From: JAGOCV01 sp049445855
GTDB lineage: Bacteria; Pseudomonadota; Gammaproteobacteria; Burkholderiales; Burkholderiaceae_C
Direction of reading: 5' to 3'
DNA length: 64,000 bases
NCBI RefSeq assembly: GCF_049445855.1
Contig: NZ_JBMSDV010000001.1
Span: forward strand, 186,001-250,000
Position 1 is the stretch's first letter; each line of letters opens with the position of its first letter. The translations under genes and the position numbers were made by a program. Under the pieces are notes generated by a model. That model was not told the origin of the DNA and did not search any database. It saw nothing but the letters and a program-made list of their open reading frames with translations. Shown here in pieces: positions 16,813 to 27,900 of the stretch.

Positions 16813-18528
16813 ATGAAACTCAACAACATCAGGATCGGCACCCGGCTGGGTGCCGCATTCGGCCTCATTGTTCTGGTAGCAGCCGTACTCGTCGTACTCG
16901 CGGTAGTCCGCCTCAATACGCTGCGCGAGGGCCTGATCCAGGAACGCGAAGTGGCACTGCCGCGCCTGACGCTCGCGCATGAATGGGCAGCAAGCATCCA
17001 CCTCAACTATGCCCGGGCGCTCGCGCTGTTCTACAGTAACGACGCCAAGTTCTCTGCGACCACACAGCGGGAGATGGGAGAGCTGTCGCAGACCGTCAGC
17101 GACAACCTGAAACGTCTGCAGGGCCTGATCACCGACGCTGATAGCCGGACGCTCATCGATGCTGTTGCCGAGCGCCGCAAGCTGTACCTCGAGAAGCGCC
17201 AGGAACTCATCAAGGAGAAAGCCGCAGGTCGCGACATTGCCGATCGCATCGATTCGGAACTCCGTCCCTCGGCCGAGGCGTACCTCAAGGCATTGGCTGC
17301 CGTGGTAGCCAACCTCGAACAGCACGACAAACAAGAAGCGGAAGCGATTCTCGCCATCACGCAGACAAGCAAGTTTCTGCTCATGGGTGGCGGCGCCCTG
17401 GCGGCGCTGTTGGGCATCGTCTGTGCCTTGTTTGCCACGCTCTCCATCGTCAGACCGTTGCAGCAAGCCGTGAAGGCCGCCGATGCCGTGACCGCAGGAG
17501 ATCTTGCTGTGGACATCCCGGTGGAAGGTAGCGACGAGGCTGCCAGCATGTTGCGCGCTTTGGTGGCCATGCGCAACAAACTCTCGGACCTGGTGGCAGA
17601 AGTGCGCCGCAACGCCGAAGGCGTTGCCAGCGCCAGCGCCCAGATCGCCAACGGCAACAACGATCTGTCGGCCCGTACAGAACAGCAAGCGTCGGCCCTC
17701 GAAGAAACGGCGGCGTCGATGGAAGAACTCAACTCCACGGTCAAGCAGAATGCCGACAACGCCTCGCAGGCCAACCAGCTCGCGCTCAAGGCCTCCGGTG
17801 TCGCGACGGAAGGTGGCGAGGTGGTCAGCCGCGTCGTGGACACAATGCGCGGCATCAATGACAGTTCCAGGAAGATTGCGGACATCATCAGCGTGATCGA
17901 CGGCATTGCCTTCCAGACCAACATCCTCGCGCTGAATGCGGCCGTCGAAGCGGCCCGCGCAGGCGAACAGGGCCGCGGATTCGCAGTGGTCGCCAGCGAA
18001 GTTCGTTCGCTCGCTCAGCGCAGCGCCGATGCGGCCAAGGAGATCAAGTCGCTGATCGAAGCAAGCGTCGAACGGGTCGAACAAGGCAGCACGCTGGTGG
18101 ATCAGGCGGGCGAAACCATGCAGGAGATCGTCACCGCGATCCGTCGTGTGACGGACATCATGGGTGAGATCAGCGCTGCCAGCAACGAGCAGAGCCTGGG
18201 CGTGGCACAGGTCGGCCAAGCCGTCACACAGATGGACGAAGCCACACAGCAGAACGCCGCCCTGGTCGAGGAATCGGCCGCTGCCGCGACGCTGCTCAAG
18301 ACCCAGGCCGACCAGCTGGTGCACTCGGTGGCTGTGTTCAGGGTGCGTGGCGATGCCACCGCCGCATCTGAAGCCGCCAGCGCCCCTGCGGTCGCCGCAA
18401 CGCCCGCTCCCGCATCGCGCACGTCGGCGACCCCGAGCCGTCCCGCTGCGGCCCGGCCCACCCGCGCACCCCTGCGCGCTGCGCCTGCGCTCGCCACCGC
18501 CGCCGGTGGTGACTGGGAAAGCTTCTGA
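16813..18528 (+). CDS. Methyl-accepting chemotaxis protein
   Basis: Transmembrane chemoreceptor of 571 residues. TM1 is at about 14-36, a periplasmic four-helix bundle at 37-188 and TM2 at 190-212 ([21 protein letters not shown]). HAMP follows ([18 protein letters not shown]), then a long cytoplasmic signalling coiled coil with hairpin tip [20 protein letters not shown]. Gln/Glu pairs in the flanking helices fit methylation sites. After an Ala/Pro linker, the C terminus ends DWESF, matching the x-W-x-x-F tether that binds CheR/CheB/CheD-type adaptation enzymes, all encoded downstream. Confidence 0.94.
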   Translation: MKLNNIRIGTRLGAAFGLIVLVAAVLVVLAVVRLNTLREGLIQEREVALPRLTLAHEWAASIHLNYARALALFYSNDAKFSATTQREMGELSQTVSDNLKRLQGLITDADSRTLIDAVAERRKLYLEKRQELIKEKAAGRDIADRIDSELRPSAEAYLKALAAVVANLEQHDKQEAEAILAITQTSKFLLMGGGALAALLGIVCALFATLSIVRPLQQAVKAADAVTAGDLAVDIPVEGSDEAASMLRALVAMRNKLSDLVAEVRRNAEGVASASAQIANGNNDLSARTEQQASALEETAASMEELNSTVKQNADNASQANQLALKASGVATEGGEVVSRVVDTMRGINDSSRKIADIISVIDGIAFQTNILALNAAVEAARAGEQGRGFAVVASEVRSLAQRSADAAKEIKSLIEASVERVEQGSTLVDQAGETMQEIVTAIRRVTDIMGEISAASNEQSLGVAQVGQAVTQMDEATQQNAALVEESAAAATLLKTQADQLVHSVAVFRVRGDATAASEAASAPAVAATPAPASRTSATPSRPAAARPTRAPLRAAPALATAAGGDWESF

Positions 18529-18539
18529 AGGAGTCTGAA

Positions 18540-18905
18540 ATGTCCAAGACTGTGCTGACTGTTGATGACTCGGCCTCGATCCGCCAGATGGTCGCCATGA
18601 CCCTGCGCATGGGTGGTTACGAGGTTGTCGAAGCTGCCGATGGCGTGGAGGGTCTGACGAAAGCCCGGGAGCATCAGGTCGACCTCATCATCACCGACCA
18701 GAACATGCCGCACATGGACGGTCTCACGCTCACCCGTGAGCTGCGGTCCACGGAACGTTATGGCCGCTCGCCCATCCTGATGCTCACGACCGAGTCGAGC
18801 CAGGCGATGAAGGACGCAGGACGTGCTGCCGGCCTGACGGGCTGGATGGTCAAGCCCTTCGATCCGTCGACGCTGCTCAATGTGGTCGGCCGGGTGCTGG
18901 CCTGA
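18540..18905 (+). CDS. cheY: Chemotaxis response regulator CheY
   Basis: Single-domain receiver of 121 residues: D9-D10, phospho-acceptor D53 (IITDQNMPHMDG), switch residues MLTTES, lysine in VKPFDP. The sequence resembles CheY/PilG-type regulators. It lies between the chemoreceptor and cheA with an 11-base gap after the MCP stop and a GAAGGAG site, so it is the obvious phospho-acceptor of CheA. It is distinct in sequence from the CheY-like protein that opens the operon. Confidence 0.9.
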   Translation: MSKTVLTVDDSASIRQMVAMTLRMGGYEVVEAADGVEGLTKAREHQVDLIITDQNMPHMDGLTLTRELRSTERYGRSPILMLTTESSQAMKDAGRAAGLTGWMVKPFDPSTLLNVVGRVLA

Positions 18906-18917
18906 ACACCAACTGGA

Positions 18918-20678
18918 ATGCCCATGAACCTCGACCTGAGCGAACTTTCCGCCATCTTCGTCGAAGAGGCCGGTGAACATCTCCAGACGCTGGAGTCCCG
19001 CCTGCTCGGTTTGCAGGCTCACGCGGGAGCGGACACCGACTTCAACGAGATCTTCCGCGCTGCCCATTCGATCAAGGGGGGCGCCGCCACCTTCGGCTTT
19101 GCCGAGGTGGCCGAGGTCGCGCACGTGCTGGAAACGCTGCTGGACCAACTGCGCTCGCGCAAACTCGATGTCACGGGTGATCTGGTTGATGCGTTGCTCG
19201 AAGGGACAGACGTGATCGGCACGCAACTGGCTGCGCACCAAGGTCAGGCGAAGGCCGACCCCGAGGCCGCGCAACGCTCTCGCGAGCGCATGTCCCGGCT
19301 GGCCGGCCTGGCAATTCCAGCTCCCGTCGATGCGCCCGCCGCGGCTGCCGAGCCTGTGGCGCGGGCCGCGCCGGTGCCAGGTGAAGGCAGCGCCTTCGGC
19401 TTCTTCGACGACGCACCCGCAGCAACGCCCACGCCCGCGCCCGACGACGGACTTGCATCGGCTGCGGGAGCGCAAGCCGCCAGAGCCGCCCCGCCGGCCA
19501 GCGCCCACGAATCCAGCTCGATCCGTGTGAGCACCGAGAAAGTCGATCAACTCATCAATCTTGTCGGCGAACTCGTCATCACGCAATCCATGCTGGCCGA
19601 GACACTGCGCCCCCAGGCCAACGAACGTCTGGCTGCAGGACTCGCACAACTCGAGCGCAATACCCGCGAACTGCAGGAAGCCACCATGGCCATCCGCATG
19701 CTGCCCATCTCGGCCGTCTTCAACCGCTTTCCGCGCATGGTGCGCGATCTGGCGGGGAAGCTGGGCAAACAGGTGGAGTTGCGCATGAGCGGCGAAGCTA
19801 CCGAGCTGGACAAGGGGCTTATCGAAAAAATCACCGACCCGCTCACCCACCTCGTCCGCAACAGCCTGGATCATGGCCTCGAATCACCGGCAGAACGCAT
19901 CGCCGCCGGAAAGCCCGCCACCGGCGTCGTGACGCTGCGCGCTGCGCACCAGGGCGGGAGCATCGTGGTGGAAGTAAGTGACGACGGCCGGGGGCTGCGC
20001 CGCGACCGCATCATCGCCAAGGCACGCGAACGCGGCATTCCCGTAGAAGACGACTGTCCGGACGCCGAGGTGTGGAACCTGATTTTCGAACCGGGCTTCT
20101 CCACCGCAGCGCAAGTCACCGATGTCTCGGGCCGCGGTGTCGGCATGGACGTGGTGCGCAGCAACATCACGGCGCTGGGTGGCCGCGTCGACATCTTCAG
20201 CGAGGCGGGTGCCGGCATGCGCATCGTGGTGCGCCTGCCCCTCACGTTGGCCATCCTCGACGGTCTTTCGGTCGCCTGCGGGCAAGAGATGTTCATCGTT
20301 CCGCTGGCCAACATCGTCGAATCGCTGCGGCCGGCGCCAGACGCGGTCAAGAGCATCGCCGGCCAGGGCCGGGTGGTGGATGTCCGCGGCGAATACCTGC
20401 CTGTTCTGGCACTGCACCGGGTGTTCGGCATCGAGGGCGCGCAGTCGCAGGAGCACGACGGCATCCTCGTCGTGCTCGAAGCCGAGCACGGCCGCTTCGC
20501 ACTTTTCGTGGATGCCCTGGTGAGCCAGCACCAGGTTGTCATCAAGAGCCTGGAGACGCACTACGGTCGCGTCCAGGGCATTTCCGGTGCGACGATCCTC
20601 GGCGATGGCCGGGTCGCGCTCATCCTTGACGCCGCCGGTCTGGCGCGCCAGGCCCATCTCGAAAGGAAATACGCATGA
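18918..20678 (+). CDS. cheA: Chemotaxis histidine kinase CheA
   Basis: The 586 residues begin with an HPt domain carrying H50 (FRAAHSIKGGAATFGF). A roughly 90-residue Ala/Pro linker follows, with an isolated GSAFGFFDDAP motif, then the dimerisation helices (VDQLINLVGELVITQSML). The ATPase has LVRNSLDHGLES (N box), DDGRGLRRD and GRGVGMDVV, and a C-terminal CheW-like regulatory domain closes the protein. No separate P2 domain for CheY binding is visible. A second in-frame ATG two codons later is an alternative start. It overlaps cheW by 4 bases. Confidence 0.94.
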   Translation: MPMNLDLSELSAIFVEEAGEHLQTLESRLLGLQAHAGADTDFNEIFRAAHSIKGGAATFGFAEVAEVAHVLETLLDQLRSRKLDVTGDLVDALLEGTDVIGTQLAAHQGQAKADPEAAQRSRERMSRLAGLAIPAPVDAPAAAAEPVARAAPVPGEGSAFGFFDDAPAATPTPAPDDGLASAAGAQAARAAPPASAHESSSIRVSTEKVDQLINLVGELVITQSMLAETLRPQANERLAAGLAQLERNTRELQEATMAIRMLPISAVFNRFPRMVRDLAGKLGKQVELRMSGEATELDKGLIEKITDPLTHLVRNSLDHGLESPAERIAAGKPATGVVTLRAAHQGGSIVVEVSDDGRGLRRDRIIAKARERGIPVEDDCPDAEVWNLIFEPGFSTAAQVTDVSGRGVGMDVVRSNITALGGRVDIFSEAGAGMRIVVRLPLTLAILDGLSVACGQEMFIVPLANIVESLRPAPDAVKSIAGQGRVVDVRGEYLPVLALHRVFGIEGAQSQEHDGILVVLEAEHGRFALFVDALVSQHQVVIKSLETHYGRVQGISGATILGDGRVALILDAAGLARQAHLERKYA

Positions 20679-21166
20679 GTTTCGCCATCCTCGCCCCGCA
20701 CGCCACGCATTCGCGTGCCACGCCCGAAGCCGGTTCCACCGCCCGCGAGTTGCTCACCTTCCGCCTGGCAGAAGAGCACTACGGGATCGACATCCTCAAG
20801 GTCCAGGAGATCCGGGGACACGAGGCTGTCACGCGCATCGCCAATTCGCCCGCGCATATGGTCGGCGTGATCAACCTTCGCGGCATCATCGTTCCGATCC
20901 TGGACATGCGCACCCGCTTCGGGCTTCCTCCTGCAGCGCAGGAAGCGCCGACGGTCGTGATCATCCTCAACGTCGGCAGCCGCGTTGTGGGCATCGTCGT
21001 CGACAGCGTCTCCGACGTGGTACGCCTTGGCGCTGACTGCATCCGCCCGACTCCGGACGCCGCCCTGCTCGATGCCGGCATGATCACCGGGCTGGGCACG
21101 ATCGAGGACCGCATGATCATCCTGCTGGACATCGACCAGGTCGTCGCCGGGATGCAGGTGCATTGA
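20675..21166 (+). CDS. cheW: Chemotaxis coupling protein CheW
   Basis: The 163-residue protein is a single CheW domain linking the chemoreceptor to CheA: LLTFRLAEEHYGIDILKVQEIRG (residues 29 onward), VINLRGIIVPILDMRTRFG and GIVVDSVSDVVRLGADCIRP are classical. The first about 25 residues are a variable lead. The start overlaps the cheA stop (ATGA), indicating translational coupling, and cheR begins two bases after its stop. Confidence 0.95.
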   Translation: MSFAILAPHATHSRATPEAGSTARELLTFRLAEEHYGIDILKVQEIRGHEAVTRIANSPAHMVGVINLRGIIVPILDMRTRFGLPPAAQEAPTVVIILNVGSRVVGIVVDSVSDVVRLGADCIRPTPDAALLDAGMITGLGTIEDRMIILLDIDQVVAGMQVH

Positions 21167-21167
21167 G

Positions 21168-22037
21168 ATGGATATGCGCGCGCTCGACGATCTCGATTCA
21201 ACCGGCGCGCGGAGCACAACCGCGCACGAATGGGCTTTCTCGCGCGCGGATTTCAACCGGATTCGCCGCATGATCCACGGGTACGCAGGTATCGATCTGG
21301 CTGAGAGCAAATATGAGATGGCTTACAGCCGCGTGGCCAGGCGGCTGCGCGCGACAGGTGCGTTGAGCTTTCGCGCGTATCTGGACTCGCTGGAGGCGGG
21401 CAAGGGTCCCGAGTGGGAGCAGTTTGCGAATGCGCTGACCACCAACCTCACCTCGTTCTTCCGCGAAGCGCACCATTTCCCGATGCTGGCGGACCAGCTC
21501 CGCGCCGTGGCAGAACGCGGACCGGCACGCATCTGGTGTGCCGCGGCGTCCACCGGTGAAGAGCCCTACTCACTGGCGATGACAGCATGCGAAACCTTCG
21601 CGACGTGGACGCCACCCGTCACCATACTGGCGACAGACATCGACACCGAGGTGCTTGCCCACGGCCGGCAAGGTGTCTACGGCCGCGACCGCGTCGAGTC
21701 ACTTTCGCCAGAACGCCTGCGCCGCTTCTTCCTGCGCGGCAAAGGTGTCCAGGAAGGAAAGGTTCGGGTGCGCCCGGAGCTGGCGCAGTTGATCCAGTTC
21801 AGGCCTTTGAACCTTCTGGACAGCAACTGGGGCCCCATGCAACCCTTCGACGCCATTTTCTGCCGCAACGTCATGATCTATTTCGACAAACCCACGCAAT
21901 TGCGTGTGCTCACGCGGCTGGAGCCCCTGCTCACGCCCGACGGGCGGCTGTATGCCGGGCATTCGGAAAACTTCTTCCATGCCCAGCAACTGATCCGCCC
22001 CTGTGGCCGCACCGTCTACAGGAAGGCAGCACCGTGA
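21168..22037 (+). CDS. cheR: Chemotaxis protein methyltransferase CheR
   Basis: S-adenosylmethionine-dependent methyltransferase that methylates receptor glutamates. The 289 residues have the N-terminal helical domain (FNRIRRMIHGYAGIDLAESKYEM) and the methyltransferase domain with IWCAAASTGEEPYSLAMT (SAM-binding loop), TDIDTEVLAHGRQGVYGRDRV and AIFCRNVMIYFDKPTQ. The C terminus YAGHSENFFHAQQLIRPCGRTVYRK is standard. Two in-frame ATGs lie six bases apart at the start; the first is used here. The TGA overlaps the GTG of cheD. Confidence 0.95.
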   Translation: MDMRALDDLDSTGARSTTAHEWAFSRADFNRIRRMIHGYAGIDLAESKYEMAYSRVARRLRATGALSFRAYLDSLEAGKGPEWEQFANALTTNLTSFFREAHHFPMLADQLRAVAERGPARIWCAAASTGEEPYSLAMTACETFATWTPPVTILATDIDTEVLAHGRQGVYGRDRVESLSPERLRRFFLRGKGVQEGKVRVRPELAQLIQFRPLNLLDSNWGPMQPFDAIFCRNVMIYFDKPTQLRVLTRLEPLLTPDGRLYAGHSENFFHAQQLIRPCGRTVYRKAAP

Positions 22038-22657
22038 GCGCCACGTCCGCAATGCCCGGCGAAGGCCGTCAGGCCGGAGAGTTCTATTTCGACCCCGTGT
22101 TGGGGGCACCCGCCTGCAAGGTCCTGCCGGGCGAGTACCGGGTTCTGCGTGACGATGCAGCCATCGTGACCGTGCTGGGCTCGTGTGTGGCCGCCTGCAT
22201 CCGCGACCCTGCCACGGGGGTCGGGGGAATGAACCATTTCATGCTGCCCGATGCCGCCAGCCTGGTCCCCGGCCAGGATTCCGGATCTGCCCGCTACGGC
22301 GTGCACGCCATGGAAATGCTGATCAACGAACTCGTCAAGCAGGGCGCGCGCCGTCAGCATCTGGAAGCCAAGGTTTTCGGGGGTGCCCACGTGATCGCCG
22401 GGATGACACAGATGAACATAGGCCAGCGCAATGCACGTTTCGTGCTCGACTTCCTGAAGACAGAAGGTATCCGCGTCCTCGCGCGCGACCTCGAGGATTC
22501 CTGCCCGCGCAAGGTCGCCTATTTCCCGCGCACCGGCGTGGCAAAGGTCAAGCGCATGATGCTCGACGAACATCGCAAACTGCTCGCGCGCGAACAGCAC
22601 TACCGTCACCAGTTGAGCGGGCAGCGCGTGAGCGGCGACATCGAACTGTTTGCCTGA
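22034..22657 (+). CDS. cheD: Chemoreceptor glutamine deamidase CheD
   Basis: The GTG start overlaps the cheR stop, giving 207 residues; an ATG six codons later is possible. CheD deamidates receptor glutamines and in some systems binds CheC. The catalytic cysteine is C51 ([12 protein letters not shown]) and the histidine H68 ([12 protein letters not shown]); KVFGGAHVI and [13 protein letters not shown] complete the fold. Its presence makes the CheC/CheX-like gene upstream more interesting, because CheD and CheC work together in Bacillus and Thermotoga. Confidence 0.93.
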   Translation: MSATSAMPGEGRQAGEFYFDPVLGAPACKVLPGEYRVLRDDAAIVTVLGSCVAACIRDPATGVGGMNHFMLPDAASLVPGQDSGSARYGVHAMEMLINELVKQGARRQHLEAKVFGGAHVIAGMTQMNIGQRNARFVLDFLKTEGIRVLARDLEDSCPRKVAYFPRTGVAKVKRMMLDEHRKLLAREQHYRHQLSGQRVSGDIELFA

Positions 22658-22667
22658 GTCGCAGCCG

Positions 22668-23732
22668 ATGCGCAAGACACGCATCCTCGTCATCGATGAT
22701 TCGGCATTGATGCGCCGTCTCCTGACTGAAATCATCCAGTCCCAGCCGGACATGGAAGTCATCGGGACGGCGCCGGACCCTCTGGTGGCTCGCGAAAAGA
22801 TCAAGGCCCTGGCTCCCGACGTGCTGACGCTCGACGTGGAGATGCCCCACATGGATGGCATCGAATTCCTGGGCCACCTGATGCGGCTGCGCCCCATGCC
22901 GGTCGTGATGGTCTCGAGTCTCACGGAACGTGGCAGTGACATGGCATTGCAGGCCCTGGAGCTGGGCGCCGTGGACGTGGTGGCCAAGCCGCGCCTGGGC
23001 GTGGCGGAATCTTTCCATGCCTGCGCCGAGGACATCTGCTCCAAGCTCCGCGTCGCGGCGCAGGCACGCCCACGGACAGCCACGACGCGGGCCGCAACCA
23101 CGGCCACATCCGCACGGCTGGGCGCCGCCGCGCGGCGGCACGTCATCGCCGTAGGTGCCTCAACCGGGGGAACAGAAGCGCTGCGCGACTTCCTGATCGG
23201 GCTGCCAGCTGACTGTCCCCCGGTACTCATGGTGCAGCACATGCCGGCTGGCTTCACGCGCGGATTCGCGCAACGCCTGGATCGCTCGTGCGCGCTGAAT
23301 GTTTCCGAAGCCGTCGATGGTCAGCTACTGGAGCCTGGCTGCGCCTATCTTGCGCCCGGGCATGCGCATCTGCGGATGATCGGGAGCGCCACCGGCTGGC
23401 GCACGGCGTTATCGGAAGAAGCGCCCGTCAACCGGCACCGCCCGGCAGTGGACGTGCTCTTTCACTCTGTCGCGCGACATGCAGGCCAGCGTGCGGTCGG
23501 CGTGATTCTCACGGGGATGGGACGCGATGGCGCAGAGGGTCTGGTGGCGATGCGCGAGGCAGGCGCCCCGACATTCGCACAGGACGAGGCGAGCTGCGTG
23601 GTTTTCGGCATGCCTCGCGAAGCCATCAACCGCGGCGCAGTACAACACGTGTTGACACTCGATGCCATAGCGCCGGCAGTGGTTGCGGCGCTGGCCTCAT
23701 CCCCGCGGGACCCGTTCAAGGCATTCAGTTGA
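22668..23732 (+). CDS. cheB: Chemotaxis protein-glutamate methylesterase CheB
   Basis: The 354-residue enzyme joins a receiver (D10-D11, D56 in [13 protein letters not shown] in VVAKPR) to a methylesterase domain. The catalytic triad regions are visible: [14 protein letters not shown] (Ser), [10 protein letters not shown] (His), [12 protein letters not shown] (Asp). A TTG six codons upstream overlaps cheD, but the ATG at [10 protein letters not shown] is the natural start. It closes the che operon, and the next gene is on the opposite strand. Confidence 0.95.
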   Translation: MRKTRILVIDDSALMRRLLTEIIQSQPDMEVIGTAPDPLVAREKIKALAPDVLTLDVEMPHMDGIEFLGHLMRLRPMPVVMVSSLTERGSDMALQALELGAVDVVAKPRLGVAESFHACAEDICSKLRVAAQARPRTATTRAATTATSARLGAAARRHVIAVGASTGGTEALRDFLIGLPADCPPVLMVQHMPAGFTRGFAQRLDRSCALNVSEAVDGQLLEPGCAYLAPGHAHLRMIGSATGWRTALSEEAPVNRHRPAVDVLFHSVARHAGQRAVGVILTGMGRDGAEGLVAMREAGAPTFAQDEASCVVFGMPREAINRGAVQHVLTLDAIAPAVVAALASSPRDPFKAFS

Positions 23733-23819
23733 AGATGCATGAACGCATTCCGAAATCAGTTGAATCAACAAATCAGCTTTTGATGCCTAGCGTGAAATGC
23801 TCCGAATGGCAGCGGATTT

Positions 23820-24443
23820 TCATTCCAGAGCAAGCTGCTGTTGCTGCACAAATGCATCCAGATACCCGCGTAACCGCTCTGACGAAAGCGGCTTGCGGTA
23901 AAAAAGTACATCGGCAGGCAGCCCGCCGCGCTTTTCGATTTCGCGCGGAGAGAGCGAAGAAACCGCCAGGATCGCCACCCCACGGTACTCCGGCTTTGCG
24001 CGGATGAGCTGGATCAGACGGAACCCGTCAAAGGGCTGCATGTGCAAGTCAGTCACCACGATCGACGGTCGGTTGCGCTCGAGTTGGAGTACGGCCTCGA
24101 GACCATCGCGGGCGACGTCGACACGCACGGAGGGGTAGTTCTCGGCAAGCATGCCAGTGAGTTGCGCAATGATGACTTCGTCGTCTTCTGCAAGCAGCAG
24201 CGTGAGGGGACGCGCATGGACCGCACCGCCGGTACCGCCGTCAGGCACCGATCGGGCCCCGCGCAACGCGGTGATGCCCATCCTTGCCTGAAGTGCCTCG
24301 AGCGACGCCCTCGCGATGCGCCGATGGCCACCCGCCGTTTTCACCGCAGCCAGATGGCCACCATCCACGAGCTTCTGCAGTGACGTGCGGGACAAGCCAA
24401 GTGCTGCAGCGGCGTCGCCTATACCGACAAAATCGTTGTCCAT
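23820..24443 (-). CDS. Response regulator with N-terminal excisionase-type helix-turn-helix
   Basis: The 207 residues have the output domain first: about 1-50 (GIGDAAAALGLSRTSLQKLV, then AVKTAGGHRRI) is an excisionase/MerR-like helix-turn-helix, a common DNA-binding module and not a sign of phage origin. After a glycine-rich linker comes a receiver (about 80-200) with E86-D87-D88, phospho-acceptor D132 (IVVTDLHMQPFDG) and K184. HTH before receiver is the reverse of most response regulators. It follows the HPt gene on the same strand, 59 bases away, so HPt could phosphorylate it. Confidence 0.85.
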   Translation of the reverse strand: MDNDFVGIGDAAAALGLSRTSLQKLVDGGHLAAVKTAGGHRRIARASLEALQARMGITALRGARSVPDGGTGGAVHARPLTLLLAEDDEVIIAQLTGMLAENYPSVRVDVARDGLEAVLQLERNRPSIVVTDLHMQPFDGFRLIQLIRAKPEYRGVAILAVSSLSPREIEKRGGLPADVLFYRKPLSSERLRGYLDAFVQQQQLALE

Positions 24444-24502
24444 GTTGTGCTTCGAAGATCCGGACGAGTCGCGATTTTAATGGGTCGAAGCGCCAGAAAC
24501 AA

Positions 24503-24868
24503 TTAATTCAAATATTTCCGCAACTCATCCGACAGCCTGGCGAGCTCCGGGAGCAGGGATTCATTCGCACGTCGCCTGTCGGTGGGCGTACTGGTAGCCG
24601 CCATCTGCTCCCAGCGGGCGAGGACATCGGCCAGGCGACGCGCCCCTAGCGTGGCGCAAGAGCCCTTCAGTTTGTGGACTGCGTCCTGCCACTGGGCAAA
24701 TGGCACTTGCTCCCCTGCTCCAGCCTCGAGTTCACCGACGATCATCGGCAATTGCCGCTCGAAGGCTGCGGCCATCAGCGAACGCACGCGTGCGTTCGGA
24801 GCGGACTCGGCAAATGCTTCGCCGTCGAGAACTGGCAACGCAGTATCTAAGAGCGTTTCAAAAGGCAT
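24503..24868 (-). CDS. Histidine phosphotransfer (HPt) domain protein
   Basis: Start taken at MPFETLLDTA, giving 121 residues. The core AVHKLKGSCATLGARRLADV carries phospho-accepting H65 in the canonical H-x-L-K-G-S context, with flanking helices of the four-helix HPt bundle. Stand-alone HPt proteins shuttle phosphate between a hybrid kinase receiver and a final receiver. It is divergent from a hybrid kinase and upstream of a receiver-HTH regulator, exactly the partners needed. Confidence 0.88.
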   Translation of the reverse strand: MPFETLLDTALPVLDGEAFAESAPNARVRSLMAAAFERQLPMIVGELEAGAGEQVPFAQWQDAVHKLKGSCATLGARRLADVLARWEQMAATSTPTDRRRANESLLPELARLSDELRKYLN

Positions 24869-24976
24869 GAGGGTTGACCATCTATTGCGGAACGATCTGC
24901 AAAGTCGCATGATGACTCAAGGTGACCATTAGAACAAAGGCATGCACCGGCTGACGACGCCGAGGAAAGGGGTGGT

Positions 24977-27900
24977 ATGGGGGCAAAAGGTGGTATCGGA
25001 AGGTTCCCGGGCTTCAGGAACGCCTCTCTGCGTACGCGTCTCGCAGTAGTCACGGTGGTATGCGTCGCCTTGCCCATGATGGTATCGACCTGGATGGATG
25101 TCGCGCACACGCGCTCCCATGACTTCAACGCCCTCAAGAGCCTGCTGGATGCACGTACCGAACAGATCACCCATGAATTCAACAGCATCCACGAGGGATA
25201 CCTCACCGCAACGAGCCGCGTGGCGCGCTTTTCCGATGTTGTTCAGGCCTGTCTCGCCGCGGGGCGCACCGCCGAGTCCGTTCAGCGCACAACGCAGATC
25301 CTGAAGATTTTCCCGGAAAGCGATCCGAACATCCGTGGCGCAGCCCTCATTGATGGGCGCGGACGCGTCATCGCGTCGAGCGACGACTCAACGGTAGACG
25401 CGGATCTCGGTGGTTACTCTGCGGTCCGTGGGGCGCTGGCAGGCGAGTCGCGGATTTACGGCATCTATGTCTCGCCGACCAACAGTGGTGCAGTGCCTTC
25501 GGTGGCCTACCTCGTGCCGGTGAAGGATGCTGCAGGAAGGACCATCTGCGCCACCGCGCTCTGGGTCCGGGCTCAACCCTTCAGGGCAGTCATCAAGAGT
25601 TCGTCAGGACTTGCCGGGGCCGGCAGCTACGCCGTGCTATTCGATGCGCAAGGTATCCGGATCGCACACAGCCTGGACGACTCGAACCTCTACCACCCGG
25701 CGGGCGAACTGCCCCCGGAGGAACTCAACCAGGCTGTGCGGGAGGCACGCTTTGGCACTCGCACCCGGGAGTTGCTTGAGGACGTCCTGCCCTTCCCTGA
25801 CCAGTTCGCCCGATCGCGCAGCGCGTCGCCGGATCACGCCTGGTTCGAAGGACTTTCCCCTTCCAATGGCTTGCAGAATTACGGTGTCGCGCGGCGACTG
25901 TCCGCGGTTCCATGGACCATTTTCTACATGGTGCCGCAGCAGGTGGTGGAGGCGCAGGCGGCGCAGGTTGCACGGGAAAAAATACTGCTCTCCCTGGCCA
26001 TCGTGACCATCGTCGCAATGGCCGCGGCGCTCTTTGCGACGGGGCTGATCGGTCCGCTGCGCGACCTGCGGAACGCGACCTTGAGACTTGCCTCGGACCC
26101 GGGCGCGCGGGCACCTGTGAAGCAGGGTGACGAACTCGGCGAACTGGCTGAGGCGTTCAACACGATGGCCGACCGCATCCAGACTCAGGAAAGCGCCTTG
26201 CGGGAGGCAAATGCAGCGCTCGAGCGCCGCGTGCAAGAGCGAACTGCCGAACTTGATATGACCGTGATCCGATTGCAGCAGGAAGGTGAGCGCCTTGTCG
26301 ATGCCCAGGACATGGTCCGCGAGAACGAGAGGCTGCTGCATGCCATCATCGACAACACGGCGGCGGTGATTTACGTCAAGGACCTCGATGGCCGCTTCGT
26401 GCTGGTGAATGAGCGGTTCCTGCAAGTCTTCCGTCTCGAGCGCGATCAGGTGATCGGGAAGACCGATTTCGACATCGTCCCGGCCGAGGCTGCGGTAGTG
26501 ATCCGCCAGATCGACGAAGAGGTTGCGCGCTCGCCACAGCCCGTGCTCCGGGAAGAATCCATTCCGCAGGACGACGGTGAGCACACCTACATTTCCGTCA
26601 AATCACCGCTGCGGGACGACGAAGGCCTCGTCACGGGCGTTTTTGGTGTGTCCACCGATATCACAGAACGCAAACGTCTCGAATCACGCCAGCGCGCCCA
26701 GCTCGAACGGTTGAACCTTCTGGACCAGATCACTCAGCGGATCGGCGAACGTGAAGACTTGGGCAGCCTGTACCACACGCTGTGCAATACGTTGGAAGAA
26801 AGGTTTTCACTGGGTCTGGCCTGCGTTTGCCACCTCAGTGACGAGCCGGGAATGCTCGAGGTGATGACAGTGGGCCAACTCGGCCAGGCTCGCGCGCAAG
26901 CCATGGGTCTGGCAACCGGCAGCCGCTTGCCGATCGGCGACAACGGGCTTTCACGGTGCATCGGAGGGCAACTGGTGTATGAACCCGAACTCACCCGCAA
27001 TGCCCATGAATTTCCCCGGCGTCTGGCCGGCGCGGGCTTTGGCAGCGTGGTGCTTTCGCCCCTGATGTCTGACTCCCGAGTGTTCGGGATGCTTATAACT
27101 GCCCGTGATGCCACGGAGGGATTCGGCAGTAACGATTGTGAGTTCCTCCGTCAGCTCAGCAGCCATGTGGCACTGGCATCTGTGCACACGCGCCTCTATA
27201 CGGATCTGCGCCGTGCCTATGAGGAATTGCGCATGACGCAGCAAGCGGTGTTGCAGCAGGAGCGCCTGAGCGCGCTCGGCCAGATGGCAAGTGGCATCGC
27301 GCACGACATCAACAATGCCATCTCGCCAGTGTCGGTCTATGTTGAGTCGCTCCTGGAAACGGAGCGCGGGCTGAGCGAACGGGCTCGCTCCCAGCTGCAG
27401 ATCATTGCCCGCTCCGTCGACGATGTGGCAGCGACTGTCGCTCGCATGCGGGAGTTCTACCGAACGGATACCGAGGACGCGCGCGCAGCCGTCGATCTCA
27501 GTGAGACGATGCGGCAGGTCGCGGAACTCACCCGCGCGCGCTGGAGCGATCAGGCATTGCAAGCGGGGCAATCGATCGTGCTGCACACCGAGGTCGCCGG
27601 AGACACCCCCCCGGCGCTCGCCGTGGCCACCGAGGTGCGCGAGGCGCTCGTCAATCTTGTACTGAATGCCGTCGATGCGATGCCTCACGGCGGATCACTC
27701 AGGTTGAGATGTGGAGCCCAGGAACATTCACGAGGTCATGCAGGCGCTTATGTCGAAGTCATCGACAGCGGCATCGGCATGGACGAGGAGACGCGCCGGC
27801 GTTGTCTGGAGCCGTTCTTCACCACCAAGGGGCAGCGCGGCACCGGTCTCGGGCTCGCCATGGTGTATGGAATTGCCCAACGCAACGAGGCGGACATCGA

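Noticed and set aside
23820..24443. Excisionase-like gene as a sign of a prophage or integrative element
   Set aside because: The helix-turn-helix is fused to a receiver domain, and no integrase, attachment repeat or phage gene is nearby.
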